Part shown: piece after piece, positions 1 to 8,571 of the stretch
Numbering within the stretch: the first letter of the stretch is position 1
How the letters are laid out: every line of letters begins with the position of its first letter
From: Rhizomonospora bruguierae
GTDB taxonomy: Bacteria; Actinomycetota; Actinomycetes; Mycobacteriales; Micromonosporaceae
Reading direction: 5' to 3'
NCBI RefSeq assembly: GCF_018397995.1
Contig: NZ_BBQH01000015.1
Coordinates: 59,961 to 123,960, forward strand
DNA: 64,000 nt
Translations under genes and position numbers: made by a program
The notes under the pieces: generated by a model
Told to the model about the DNA's origin: nothing
Seen by the model: the letters and a program-made list of their open reading frames with translations, nothing else
The model's database searches: none

Positions 1-1379
1 GGGTCCTGGGTGGGGGGCGGCGGGGTGGCCGGCGGGGTGGTCGGTGGCGTCGCGGGCGGCGGTGTGGTGGTCGGGGGTGTCGTGCTCGGCGGTGTGGTGG
101 CCGGCGGTGTCGTGCTCGGGGGTGTCGTGCTCGGGGGTGTCGTGGTCGGGGGTGTCGTGGTCGGGGGTGTCGTGGGCGCCGGGACCGCCGGGTACACGCG
201 CGTGGCGCCGAAGAACCGGGACCAGCGCACCTGGGAGATCTTGACGACATCCCCCGTGGTGGGGGCCTGGATCATGCGCCCGCCGCCCACGTACATCCCG
301 ACGTGGTAGATGGTGCGCCAGTCGCTCGGGTTCGTCGCGAAGAAGATCAGGTCACCGGCGAGCAGCTTGTACTGGCTGACTTGGCGGTCGCGGGTGCCGA
401 AGAACTGGTCCTTCGCGACCCGGGGCAGGGTGTACCCGGTCGAGCGGTAGGACGCCCACATCAGGCCGGAGCAGTCGTATCGGTCGGGGCCCTCGGCACC
501 CCAGAGATACGGGTCGCCGAGCTGGCGCTTGGCGAAGTTCATCGCCGCGACCGCCTTCGGGTTGGCCTGCATCCCGTCGATGGACTCGTTCAGGAACTGC
601 TGGCCGAGTTGCTGCTCGGCGGCCTCGTTCGCCCGGTCGATCGCGGCGAGTTCGGCGGCGTGCTGCTGGCGCAGCCGCTCCAGGTCGACCTGCTTCTGCG
701 CGAAGATCGCCGAGAGCTGGGTGTGCCGCTGGTCCAGCGTCAGGTACGCCTGGGCGGCGCTGTCCCGCGCCTGCCGGGCGGACTGCTCGGCGCTGCGGGC
801 CCGGGCCACCTCGCGGGCGGTCGCCTCGTTGCGGGAGCCGCCACCGAACGCCCGGGTCAGGTTGCCGTACCCGCGCAGTTGGGGGCCGAGCGAGCCCGGC
901 GGTAGCGCGGCGGCATCCTTGAACGCCTCGCTGGCGGCGGTGCCGGCGGCCTCCTCGGCGGTGTGCAGCGCGGCCTCCGCCTGCTGCCAGTGGTACTCGG
1001 CGAGGGCCTGGTTGGTGCGTGCCTGGTCGCGCTCCTGGTCGACGCCCTTGAGCTCCTCGCCGCGCTGGGCGACCTCGGTCTCCAGGGCGAGCTTCCGGGA
1101 CGCCAGATCGGACCCGGGCGGCAGGGTGGCCCCGGTGCCCGGCCGGACCTGGCCGGGCAGGTTAAGCGTGCCGGCGGGCACGGGACGGGCGCCGGTGTCC
1201 GGTGGTGCGGCGGGCGGCGCCGCCGCGGGGGGTGCGGCGAGGGCGGCGGACGGGGTGCCCGGCAGCAGCGGCGAGAGCATCGCGGCGACAACGGCGGCGA
1301 CCAGGGCCGGGTGTGCAACCGGTCGTGGTGCGACAGATCGCAGTGGACCGAGTGCCCTCGTCCGCTGGCGCAGCGCCAT
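1..1379 (-). CDS. Secreted NlpC/P60 cell-wall endopeptidase with Pro/Thr-rich tail (3' end outside window)
   Basis: Predicted secreted D,L-endopeptidase acting on peptidoglycan stem peptides, of the actinobacterial RipA/RpfB-partner type. The ATG at 1379 has a GGGGAG ribosome site. Residues 1-48 form a long signal sequence with an Ala-rich hydrophobic core. Residues 85-270 are rich in Ala, Glu, Gln and Arg, consistent with the coiled-coil stalk of such enzymes. The NlpC/P60 domain follows: catalytic Cys303 in YDCSGL and His359 in YHVGMYVGGG, then MIQAP. After the domain comes a low-complexity tail of PP(T/S)TT repeats that reads through base 1 without a stop, so the protein is cut by the window edge. 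It is divergent from mqnE. The tail could span or anchor in the wall. The family call is firm; the exact bond cut is unknown. Confidence 0.9.
   Translation of the reverse strand, partial: MALRQRTRALGPLRSVAPRPVAHPALVAAVVAAMLSPLLPGTPSAALAAPPAAAPPAAPPDTGARPVPAGTLNLPGQVRPGTGATLPPGSDLASRKLALETEVAQRGEELKGVDQERDQARTNQALAEYHWQQAEAALHTAEEAAGTAASEAFKDAAALPPGSLGPQLRGYGNLTRAFGGGSRNEATAREVARARSAEQSARQARDSAAQAYLTLDQRHTQLSAIFAQKQVDLERLRQQHAAELAAIDRANEAAEQQLGQQFLNESIDGMQANPKAVAAMNFAKRQLGDPYLWGAEGPDRYDCSGLMWASYRSTGYTLPRVAKDQFFGTRDRQVSQYKLLAGDLIFFATNPSDWRTIYHVGMYVGGGRMIQAPTTGDVVKISQVRWSRFFGATRVYPAVPAPTTPPTTTPPTTTPPSTTPPSTTPPATTPPSTTPPTTTPPPATPPTTPPATPPPPTQD
61..180 (-). repeat. 15-bp tandem repeat encoding PP(T/S)TT pentapeptides
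   Basis: Eight consecutive 15-bp units based on GGTGTCGTGGTCGGG (plus strand) lie end to end, with more degenerate copies between 20 and 60. Read on the minus strand they encode the Pro/Thr pentapeptide tail of the NlpC/P60 protein. The near identity of neighbouring units suggests slippage or unequal recombination, so copy number may differ between strains. Confidence 0.9.
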
Positions 1380-1603
1380 GATCAAGCTCCCCGTGCCCCT
1401 CGGCGTTCCCAGACCTGTCTACCCCAACCGGACAAGGAAGTCGATTGCCTATCGGATGCGAGATAGTTGTGAGACAGCGACGATCACGGATGGACCGGAC
1501 GTGACCTGGGCGGCCACCCCCGTCCGGCGCCAAGTCGGCCCAAAGGGGCGACGTAGGCTTCCCCTTGGCCGGTGGGTGCCGGGTAGAGGGGAGCGGCGAC
1601 GCG

Positions 1604-2773
1604 ATGGATGAGGGGCTGAAGCGCGAGCTGGAGGCCAAGGTCTACGCGGGGGAGCGGCTGACCCGGGTGGACGGGGAGGCGCTGTACGCGTCGGACGACC
1701 TGGCCTGGCTGGGGCGGCTGGCGCACCACCGGCGCACCGAGCTGAACGGCGACCGGGTGATGTTCAACGTCAACCGGCACCTGAACCTGACCAACGTCTG
1801 CTCGGCCAGCTGCGCCTACTGCTCCTTCCAGCGCAAGCCGGGCGAGAAGGACGCGTACACGATGCGCGTCGAGGAGGCCGTGCGCAAGGCCAAGGAGATG
1901 GAGGGCGAGCAGCTCACCGAGTTGCACATCGTCAACGGCCTGCACCCGACCCTGCCGTGGCGGTACTACCCCAGGGTGCTGCGCGAACTGAAGGCGGCGC
2001 TGCCGGGCGTCAACCTCAAGGCGTTCACCGCCACCGAGATCCAGTGGTTCGAGAAGATCAGCGGCAAGCCGGCCGACGAGATCCTGGACGAACTGATCGA
2101 CGCCGGCCTGGAGTCGCTGACCGGCGGCGGCGCGGAGATCTTCGACTGGGAGGTCCGGCAGAAGATCGTGGACCACGCGACGCACTGGGAGGACTGGTCG
2201 CGGATCCACCGCCTGGCGCACAGCAAGGGGCTGCGCACCCCGGCCACGATGCTCTACGGGCACATCGAGGAGCACCGGCACCGGGTGGACCACGTGCTGC
2301 GCCTGCGCGAACTGCAGGACGAGACCGGCGGCTTCACGGTGTTCATCCCGCTGCGGTACCAGCACGACTTCCACGACTCGGCGGACGGCAAGGTCCGTAA
2401 CCGGATCCAGGCGGAGACCACGATGGCGTCGCCGGCCGAGTCGCTGAAGACGTTCGCGGTCTCCCGGCTGCTGTTCGACAACGTGCCCCACGTCAAGTGC
2501 TTCTGGGTCATGCACGGGCTCTCGCTCGCCCAGTTGTCGCTCAACTTCGGGGTGGACGACCTGGACGGCTCGGTGGTCGAGTACAAGATCACGCACGACG
2601 CGGACGCCTACGGCACCCCGCAGACCATGCACCGCGAGGACCTGCTGACCCTGATCGGGGACGCCGGCTTCCGCCCGGTCGAGCGGAACACCCGGTACGA
2701 GATCGTCCGCGAGTACGACGCGCCGGTGCCGCTGGCCCAGCGGCGGGCCGAGCCGCAGCAGGTCTGGGCCTGA
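1604..2773 (+). CDS. mqnE: Aminofutalosine synthase MqnE (radical SAM)
   Basis: Second step of the futalosine route to menaquinone: couples 3-[(1-carboxyvinyl)oxy]benzoate with the adenosyl radical to give 6-amino-6-deoxyfutalosine. The 389-residue protein carries the radical SAM cluster motif C66-x3-C70-x2-C73 (NVCSASCAYC) and typical MqnE segments: HIVNGLHP, TEIQWFEK, MLYGHIEEHRHRVDH, and GGFTVFIPLRY. The ATG at 1604 follows GGGGAGCGGCGACGCG; upstream in-frame codons to 1565 lack a ribosome site. A small membrane-protein gene starts 4 bp after the stop. The partner genes mqnA and mqnC lie 9 kb and 16 kb away on the same strand. It differs from MqnC (19137) in the residues around the cluster, which supports assigning the two separately. 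Confidence 0.93.
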   Translation: MDEGLKRELEAKVYAGERLTRVDGEALYASDDLAWLGRLAHHRRTELNGDRVMFNVNRHLNLTNVCSASCAYCSFQRKPGEKDAYTMRVEEAVRKAKEMEGEQLTELHIVNGLHPTLPWRYYPRVLRELKAALPGVNLKAFTATEIQWFEKISGKPADEILDELIDAGLESLTGGGAEIFDWEVRQKIVDHATHWEDWSRIHRLAHSKGLRTPATMLYGHIEEHRHRVDHVLRLRELQDETGGFTVFIPLRYQHDFHDSADGKVRNRIQAETTMASPAESLKTFAVSRLLFDNVPHVKCFWVMHGLSLAQLSLNFGVDDLDGSVVEYKITHDADAYGTPQTMHREDLLTLIGDAGFRPVERNTRYEIVREYDAPVPLAQRRAEPQQVWA

Positions 2774-2777
2774 CCCG

Positions 2778-3194
2778 GTGACCGCCGCCCGGCCCGAGCG
2801 GGCCGTCCCCCGGACCGCCGGCGAACTGCTCGGCCGGGTGCTGGCCGGCCTGGTCATCGGCGTGGCCATCGCGGTGGCGTTCGACGCGCTGCTGAGCCTG
2901 CTCGGCAACGGCCGGTTCGGGCACTCGTCCGGGTGGTTGGCGCTGGTCCTGCCCGGGTGGCTGTATCTGGAGGAGTTCCGGGCCGAGCCGCCCGGCCCGA
3001 TCCGGGTCGTCGTCGCGCTGGTGGGCGCGGCGGTGGCCGTCGCGGCGGGCCTGCTGGCGGCGGGGATAATCGGCGTCAGCGCGCCGCCGCTGGTCTCCGG
3101 CGCCGCCGGGGCGGCGGTCAGCGCGCTCGGGTACGGGCTGATCTGGTACCACGGTGTGCGCTGGCTGGCGCACCGGACGGGAGGCGGGGCATGA
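2778..3194 (+). CDS. Small integral membrane protein, function unknown
   Basis: 138 residues from a GTG start 4 bp after mqnE. Hydrophobic segments appear at about 18-42, 52-66, 74-97 and 100-122, giving a four-helix membrane protein with Ala/Gly/Val-rich helices and a charged loop (EEFRAEPPGP). I recognise no catalytic motif. Its stop overlaps the start of the next gene in an ATGA, so mqnE, this gene and the DUF4229-like gene are probably one transcript. Similar small membrane proteins follow menaquinone genes in other actinobacteria as far as I recall, but no function can be read from the sequence. Confidence 0.75.
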   Translation: MTAARPERAVPRTAGELLGRVLAGLVIGVAIAVAFDALLSLLGNGRFGHSSGWLALVLPGWLYLEEFRAEPPGPIRVVVALVGAAVAVAAGLLAAGIIGVSAPPLVSGAAGAAVSALGYGLIWYHGVRWLAHRTGGGA

Positions 3195-3481
3195 ACCCGG
3201 CGCTGAAGTACACGCTCGGGCGCATCGGCGTGTTCCTGGTGGTGTTCGCGCTGCTGCTGCCGGTGCCGATGGACATCCTGCTGAGGCTGATCCTGGCGAT
3301 CTTCCTGTCGGCGGCGGTGTCGTACTTCGTGCTCGGCCGCTGGCGGGACGAGTTGACCTCGCGGATGGAGGGCTCGCTGCGGCGCCGGCAGTCGCAGCGG
3401 AACAAGTTGCGGGCCGCCCTGGCCGGCGAGGACGCGACCGGGCCGGACCAGGACGATCAGGCGGACGAGAAGCGACACTAG
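3191..3481 (+). CDS. DUF4229-like small membrane protein
   Basis: 96 residues; the ATG at 3191 overlaps the previous stop (ATGA). Two hydrophobic helices (about 8-25 and 28-48, with LLLPVPMDILLRLILAIF between) are followed by FVLGRWRDELTSRMEGSLRRRQSQR, a basic cytoplasmic stretch, and an acidic tail. This layout matches the actinobacterial DUF4229 family, whose role is unknown. It ends the mqnE transcript; a cobalamin riboswitch for the next operon begins about 130 bp later. Confidence 0.8.
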   Translation: MNPALKYTLGRIGVFLVVFALLLPVPMDILLRLILAIFLSAAVSYFVLGRWRDELTSRMEGSLRRRQSQRNKLRAALAGEDATGPDQDDQADEKRH

Positions 3482-3614
3482 GTTCGCGGAACCCGCGGGC
3501 GGGTGGCGGCCGGGACGAAGCGGGCGATGGGCGGCGCCGTGACGACGACGGCGCAGGCCCGGTGCCTGGCGGCAGCCGCCGGCCACCGCATCCCACGCCG
3601 ATCCGGCGGCCCGG

Positions 3615-3745
3615 GGTGGGATACCGTTCTGCCGGACCGTTCAGCAGCGAAGCCGGTGTGAATCCGGCGCTGTCCCGCAACTGTGATGCCCCGGCCCGCC
3701 CGGCGGACGAGCCAGGTCGCCTGCCGCGGTCGCGACCAGCGCTCT
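3615..3745 (+). promoter_or_regulatory. Cobalamin (B12) riboswitch
   Basis: Contains the B12-box type core GAAGCCGGTGTGAATCCGGC, then GCTGTCCCGCAACTGTGATG, and the downstream arm GAGCCAGGTCGCCTGCC, in the order and spacing of the adenosylcobalamin aptamer. About 90 nt separate the core from the btuF-like start at 3838, whose ribosome site is ACAGGAGG; that stretch is the likely expression platform. Adenosylcobalamin binding would lower expression of the uptake operon. The outer boundaries are approximate because the P1 stem is not clear by eye. Confidence 0.92.
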
Positions 3746-3837
3746 CGAGGAAGGGCGCCTCGCGGGCAGGCCCACCTGGCGATCGCGTGGCGGACCCTGT
3801 CGGCGAAGCACCAGCCTCGACCGACAGGAGGTTTCCT

Positions 3838-4770
3838 ATGCGGACAAGACGTTCCCTGCTCGCGGTGCTCGTCGCCGGGGCCCTGGCCCTGGCCGGCTGC
3901 GGCGGCGACCCCGGGTCCGGTGCCGCCACCACCGGCGGTATGCCCTCGGTGGACGCCAGCTTCCCGGTGACCGTCGGCTCGGTCACCGTCGACAAGCGCC
4001 CCGAGAAGATCGTGTCGCTGTCGCCGACCACCACCGAGATGCTGTTCGCCATCGGTGCCGGCAGCCAGGTGACCGCCGTCGACGAGATGTCCAACTACCC
4101 GACCGAGGCGCCCAGGACGACGCTGTCGGGGTACAAGCCGAACGCCGAGGCCGTCGCGGCGAAGGACCCGGACCTGGTGGTGCTCTCCGACGACATCGAC
4201 AAGATCGTCAGCCAGCTCACCGCGCTGAAGATCCCGGTGTACCTGGTGCCCGCCGCTACCACGCTGGAGGAGACGTACCAGGAGATCACCGACCTGGGTG
4301 CGTTGACCGGCCACCCGGCCGAGGCGGAGTCGGTAACCGAGCAGATGCGCACCGGCATCGCCGATCTGGTGAAGAGCGTGCCGCCGCGCACGCCGAAGCT
4401 CACCTACTACTACGAGCTGGACTCCAGCCTGTACACGGTGACCAGCAAGACCTTCATCGGCTCGCTGTTCGCCATGGTCGGCCTGGAGAACGTCGCGGAC
4501 CCGGCCGACCCGGACGGCAAGAAGGGCGGGTACCCGCAGCTGTCCGCCGAGTCGCTGATCCAGTCGGACCCGAAGATGATCTTTCTGGCGGACGTGACGT
4601 GCTGCCAGCAGTCCGCGGCCACCGTGGCCGCCCGCAAGGGCTGGTCCGGCATGACGGCGGTCAAGACGAACCAGATCATCGCCCTGGACGACGACATCGC
4701 CTCCCGCTGGGGTCCTCGCGTCGTGGACCTGCTCCGGTCGATCACCGAAGCGGTCAGCAAGGCGCCGTGA
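3838..4770 (+). CDS. btuF: Cobalamin-type ABC transporter substrate-binding lipoprotein (BtuF-like)
   Basis: 310 residues. The N-terminus has a basic start (MRTRR), hydrophobic core and lipobox LAGC, predicting a lipid-anchored extracytoplasmic receptor. The rest is a periplasmic-binding fold of the BtuF/FhuD class: EKIVSLSPTTTEMLFAIGAG early, LVVLSD in the middle, and a C-terminal helix ending in VDLLRSITEAV. The ATG follows ACAGGAGG at 6-nt spacing. The riboswitch directly upstream makes B12 or a corrinoid precursor the most likely ligand rather than iron-siderophore. Its stop overlaps the permease start (GTGA). Confidence 0.88.
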   Translation: MRTRRSLLAVLVAGALALAGCGGDPGSGAATTGGMPSVDASFPVTVGSVTVDKRPEKIVSLSPTTTEMLFAIGAGSQVTAVDEMSNYPTEAPRTTLSGYKPNAEAVAAKDPDLVVLSDDIDKIVSQLTALKIPVYLVPAATTLEETYQEITDLGALTGHPAEAESVTEQMRTGIADLVKSVPPRTPKLTYYYELDSSLYTVTSKTFIGSLFAMVGLENVADPADPDGKKGGYPQLSAESLIQSDPKMIFLADVTCCQQSAATVAARKGWSGMTAVKTNQIIALDDDIASRWGPRVVDLLRSITEAVSKAP

Positions 4771-5807
4771 GGCGGTCGCACCCGCGCCCGGCGGCGGTCG
4801 CGGCGGGCGTGGCGGCGGTGCTCGTCGCGCTCGTCGCGGGCGTCGCCGTGGGCCCAGTGACGCTGCCGCCCGCCGGGGTCGCCGCCGAGCTGCTCAACCT
4901 GCTGCCCGGGGTGCACCTGCGCAGCGGCCTGTCCGAGCGCGAGGTGGCGATCCTCACCGAGCTGCGCCTGCCGCGGGTGGTGCTGGGGCTGCTGGTCGGC
5001 GCGATGCTGGCCCTGGCCGGCGGCTGCTACCAGGGCGTGTTCCGCAACCCGCTGGCCGACCCGCACCTGCTCGGCGTGGCGGCCGGCGCCGGGCTGGGCG
5101 TCACCGCCGTGGTCGCGCTGCGGCACGCGGGCGGTACCGAGGGGCTGGCCCCGACGGTGCCGGTCGCCGCGTTCGCCGGCGCCGTGATCGCGGTCGTGCT
5201 GACCTACCTGCTGGGCGCGACCGGCGGGCGGGAACGGTCGCCGGGCACCCTGATCCTCGCCGGCATCGCGGTCTCCGCGTTCCTCGCCGCCGGCCAGACC
5301 TACCTGCTCCAGCGCAACATCGAGAACATCCGCGAGGTGTACTCCTGGCTGCTCGGCCGACTCGCCACCGCCGGCTGGCACGACGTGCTGGTGCTCCTGC
5401 CGTACGCGGCGCTGTCCGCCGTCGTGGTCCTGCTGCACCGCCGCGAACTGGACGTGCTCAGCGTGGGCGACGAGGAGGCGGCGAGCCTGGGTCTGCACCC
5501 GCAGCGCTCCCGGTACCTGCTGCTGGCCGCCGCCTCGCTGGGCACCGCCGCCGCGGTGTCCGTATCGGGGCTGATCGCCTTCGTCGGCGTGATCGTGCCG
5601 CACGTGGTACGCCTGCTCACCGGCACCAGCTACCGGGCCATCCTGCCGCTGTCCATGCTGTTCGGCGGCGCCTTCCTGGCCATCACCGACCTCGCCGCGC
5701 GCACCGTGGCCGCCCCGGCCGAGATCCCGCTCGGCGTGGTCACCGCGTTCTTCGGCGCGCCGTTCTTCGTCGTCATCCTGCGCACCACCCGCCGGGGCGC
5801 CGCGTGA
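4767..5807 (+). CDS. btuC: Cobalamin-type ABC transporter permease (BtuC/FecCD family)
   Basis: 346-residue polytopic permease with about ten hydrophobic helices. Family landmarks are [41 protein letters not shown], and [16 protein letters not shown]-like sequence near the C-terminal third. The start is the GTG at 4767, overlapping the btuF stop (GTGA); the open frame extends further upstream but only inside btuF. It forms the membrane channel with the ATPase encoded next, whose start again overlaps by GTGA, so the three are translationally coupled. Confidence 0.88.
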   Translation: MRRSHPRPAAVAAGVAAVLVALVAGVAVGPVTLPPAGVAAELLNLLPGVHLRSGLSEREVAILTELRLPRVVLGLLVGAMLALAGGCYQGVFRNPLADPHLLGVAAGAGLGVTAVVALRHAGGTEGLAPTVPVAAFAGAVIAVVLTYLLGATGGRERSPGTLILAGIAVSAFLAAGQTYLLQRNIENIREVYSWLLGRLATAGWHDVLVLLPYAALSAVVVLLHRRELDVLSVGDEEAASLGLHPQRSRYLLLAAASLGTAAAVSVSGLIAFVGVIVPHVVRLLTGTSYRAILPLSMLFGGAFLAITDLAARTVAAPAEIPLGVVTAFFGAPFFVVILRTTRRGAA

Positions 5808-6577
5808 GCGCCGTCGAGATCAGCGGGCTCCGGGTGGAACTGGGCGGCAAGGAGATCCTCGCCGGGGTGGACCTGACCGTGGCGCCCGGCGAGTGGGTCA
5901 CGATCATCGGCCCGAACGGCGCCGGCAAGTCCACCCTGTTGCGCGCCGTCGGCGGCCGCGTGCCGTACACCGGCAGCATCTCCCTCTTCGGGACCGGCGC
6001 GGGCCGGTTGCGCCGCCGCGAGCACGCCCGCACCGTCGCCACCGTCGTGCAGTCCCCGATCGTCCCGGCCGGGATGGCGGTCATCGACTACGTGCTGCTC
6101 GGCCGCACGCCCTACATCCCCGCCCTGGGCCGCGAATCCGCCGGCGACCTGGGCGCCGTCGCGGAGGTGCTGGACCGCCTGGACCTGACCGGCTTCGCGG
6201 AGCGCCCGCTGGCCACCCTCTCCGGCGGCGAGCGGCAGCGCGCCTTCCTGGCCCGGGCGCTGGCCCAGGGCGCCCCGCTGCTCCTGCTGGACGAGCCGAC
6301 CAGCGCCCTGGACATCGGCCACCAGCAGGAGGTTCTGGAACTGGTCGACCGGCTGCGCGGCGAGTCCGGCCTGACCGTGCTGGCCACCATGCACGACCTC
6401 TCCGTGGCCGGCGAGTACGCGGACCGCCTCGTCCTGCTGGCCGGCGGGGCGGTGGTCGCGTCCGGCCCGCCCCGCACGGTGCTGACCGAGGAGTTGCTGG
6501 CCACCCACTACGGGGCGCGGGTCCGCGTCATCGACGGTGACCAGGGTCCGCTGGTGGTACCCGTCAGGCCCCGGTGA
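5804..6577 (+). CDS. btuD: Cobalamin-type ABC transporter ATP-binding protein (BtuD/FecE-like)
   Basis: 257-residue ATPase. Walker A is GPNGAGKST (about residues 37-45), signature LSGGERQR, Walker B LLLLDEPTSALD, and switch His in ATMHD. Sequence around the Q-loop (VVQSPIVPAGMAVIDYVLLGRTPY) is characteristic of the metal-chelate/B12 importer subclass. It completes the riboswitch-controlled btuFCD-like operon. A minus-strand operon ends 21 bp beyond its stop. Confidence 0.88.
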   Translation: MSAVEISGLRVELGGKEILAGVDLTVAPGEWVTIIGPNGAGKSTLLRAVGGRVPYTGSISLFGTGAGRLRRREHARTVATVVQSPIVPAGMAVIDYVLLGRTPYIPALGRESAGDLGAVAEVLDRLDLTGFAERPLATLSGGERQRAFLARALAQGAPLLLLDEPTSALDIGHQQEVLELVDRLRGESGLTVLATMHDLSVAGEYADRLVLLAGGAVVASGPPRTVLTEELLATHYGARVRVIDGDQGPLVVPVRPR

Positions 6578-6597
6578 CCGATCGCGACGCGGGGGAA

Positions 6598-7335
6598 TCA
6601 AGAGAAGCGGCGGCCCTCGTCGCGGCGGTAGGCCCAGACGGCCAGGGCGCCGAGGGCGACCGTCCAGACCGCCAGCATGCCCAGCGCGACCGGGTGCGGC
6701 GGGTAGTCGCCGACCGAGGCCCACATCAGTTCGGCGGCCCCCCGCGTGGGCAGGAACGGCGCCAACGACTCCACGAAGCCGGGCGCCTGGCCGGGTGCCG
6801 ACATCAGCCCGCCGCCGAACGCCAGCGGGAAGAAGATGAGCTGGCAGACGACCAGGGCGGCTTTCGACGGCAGCGCGTAGCCGACCGCGAAGCCCATCAG
6901 CGCGAACGGCAGCGCCGTGACGAACACCGCGCCGGACGCGAGCGCGAACCGGGCCGGCGTGATGGTGGCCTCGGTGAGCAGGGCGGCGATCAGCACCACC
7001 GGCACCAGCGAGATCAGCATGATGACCAGGCCGGAGAGCAGCCGCCCGGCGAACCGGGGCAGCGGACCGGCAGGGAGGGTGCGGGTGTACGGCTCCCACG
7101 GCTGCGCCCGCTCCTCGGACACGCCGATGCCGTACCGGAACAGGTTGCTCACCATGACCGAGAACACGAGCATGGACGCGGTCGCGAAGGTGGCCCCGGC
7201 CGGCTCGTCCCCGGCGAACGGGACGACGAAGAACAGCATGGACGCGGCCGGGAAGAAGGCGCTGCCGACCAGCGCGATCGGGATGCGGACGGTCTCCAGC
7301 AGGTCGTACCGGGCGGAGGTCAGGACGAGCGACAC
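6598..7335 (-). CDS. ABC-2 type exporter permease
   Basis: 245 residues with six hydrophobic stretches and the layout of ABC-2 permeases (a MSNLFRYGIGVSEERAQPWEPYTRTLP loop, then GLVIMLISLVPVVLIAALL, LPFALMGFAVGYAL, and a final helix LGMLAVWTVALGALAVWAY). The GTG start at 7335 has GGGAG upstream. It is the last gene of a minus-strand operon with a dedicated ATPase (10 bp upstream) and a small winged-helix regulator. Such trios usually export drugs, lipids or other hydrophobic compounds; the substrate is unknown. Confidence 0.85.
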   Translation of the reverse strand: MSLVLTSARYDLLETVRIPIALVGSAFFPAASMLFFVVPFAGDEPAGATFATASMLVFSVMVSNLFRYGIGVSEERAQPWEPYTRTLPAGPLPRFAGRLLSGLVIMLISLVPVVLIAALLTEATITPARFALASGAVFVTALPFALMGFAVGYALPSKAALVVCQLIFFPLAFGGGLMSAPGQAPGFVESLAPFLPTRGAAELMWASVGDYPPHPVALGMLAVWTVALGALAVWAYRRDEGRRFS

Positions 7336-7345
7336 GGGTGCTCCC

Positions 7346-8245
7346 TCAGGCTGCGGCGGCCACGGCCGGGTGGCCGGCGCGGGCGGTGATGGTCAGGAAC
7401 GCCTCCTCAAGGGAGGTGGGGCGGATCTCCAGGCCGGCGAACGGGGTGCCCGCCAGCACCAGCGCCCGGACCAGCGCGTCCGGGTCGGTGGTGAGCAGGT
7501 GCGTGCGGCCCTCGTCCTGCTCGGTCGCCACCACGCCGGGCAGGTCGGGCAGGCCGGCGGCGGTGAGGCTGACCCGGCTCACGCCGACCAGGCTCCGGAT
7601 CGCCGGCACCGTGTCGTCGGCGAGGACCCGCCCGTTGCCGAGCACCACGACCCGCCCGGCGAGCGCCTCGACCTCCGCCAGGTAGTGGCTGGACAGCAGC
7701 ACCGTGCCGCCCTCGGCGCCGAATACCCGGATCGCGTCCCACAGCGCCTGCCGGGCCGCGACGTCCAGGCCGGTGGTGGGCTCGTCGAGCAGCACGATCC
7801 GGGGCCGGCCGGCGAACGCCAGGGCGACCGCGAGCCGCCGCTTCTGCCCGCCCGACAGCCCGCCGGTCTGCCGCCCGACCAGGTCGGACAGGCTGAACCG
7901 GTCGAGTAGCTCGGCGCGTCCGACCGGCCGGTCGAAGTGCGCGGCCACGTAGTCCACGACCTCGCCGACGCGCAGCGTGGCCGCCAGCCCCGTCTCCTGC
8001 GGGGTCGTGCCGAGCCACCGCCGGTACCGCGGGTCGCGCGGATCGCCGCCGCACAGTTCCACCCGCCCGGCGCTCGGCCGGCGGTGCCCCACGAGCAGGC
8101 TGATCAGTGTGGACTTGCCGGCGCCGTTCGGCCCCAGCAGGCCGACGATCTCACCCGCCCGCACCGTCAGGTCCACGTCGTTCAACGCCAGCACGTCGCC
8201 GTACCGGCGGCTCACGCGCTCGGCGCGGGCCAGGATCTCGCTCAT
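7346..8245 (-). CDS. ABC exporter ATP-binding protein
   Basis: 299 residues. Walker A GPNGAGKST, Q-loop in TTPQETGLAATLRV, signature LSGGQKRR, Walker B RIVLLDEPTTGLD, switch His in SSHYLAEVE, then a roughly 80-residue C-terminal extension ending EEAFLTITARAG, which is typical of DrrA/CcmA-type exporters. The ATG overlaps the regulator stop (ATGA). It powers the ABC-2 permease that follows. The substrate cannot be inferred. Confidence 0.88.
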   Translation of the reverse strand: MSEILARAERVSRRYGDVLALNDVDLTVRAGEIVGLLGPNGAGKSTLISLLVGHRRPSAGRVELCGGDPRDPRYRRWLGTTPQETGLAATLRVGEVVDYVAAHFDRPVGRAELLDRFSLSDLVGRQTGGLSGGQKRRLAVALAFAGRPRIVLLDEPTTGLDVAARQALWDAIRVFGAEGGTVLLSSHYLAEVEALAGRVVVLGNGRVLADDTVPAIRSLVGVSRVSLTAAGLPDLPGVVATEQDEGRTHLLTTDPDALVRALVLAGTPFAGLEIRPTSLEEAFLTITARAGHPAVAAAA

Positions 8246-8571
8246 CGTCGCTCCTCGCGAATGCTGGGCGGTGCGGGGTTCAGCAGCGCCTGGACCGCCG
8301 CCGTGTACTGCTCGAACGCGCCCCGGCCTCGCTGGCTGAGCTGGACCAGGGTGGCCGGGGTGCGGCCGTGGTGCGTCTTGGTGACCTCCACGTAGCCGGC
8401 GTCCTCGAGCTTGCGCAGGTGGACCGAGAGGTTCCCGGCGGTCATCCCCAGCACCTCCTGGAGCCGGGGGAAGGCGATCCGGTCGCCGGAGGTCAGCGCG
8501 GACAGCGCCGCCACCACCCGCAGCCGGGCCTGCGCGTGGATGACCGGGTCGAGTTCGGGGACCTGGATCAC
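8242..8571 (-). CDS. Small winged-helix (ArsR/MarR-like) transcriptional regulator
   Basis: 109 residues, GTG start at 8571 overlapping the stop of the upstream membrane protein (GTGA). It has the winged-helix pattern of the small transcriptional-regulator family PF13601: ARLRVVAALSALTSGDRIAFPRLQ, then the recognition region MTAGNLSVHLRKLEDAGYVEV and a beta-wing TKTHHGRTPATLVQLS. It sits between a membrane protein and an ABC exporter in one transcript, so it most likely represses this operon from the palindrome at 9262-9277. No metal-binding cysteines are visible. Confidence 0.88.
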   Translation of the reverse strand: MIQVPELDPVIHAQARLRVVAALSALTSGDRIAFPRLQEVLGMTAGNLSVHLRKLEDAGYVEVTKTHHGRTPATLVQLSQRGRGAFEQYTAAVQALLNPAPPSIREERR

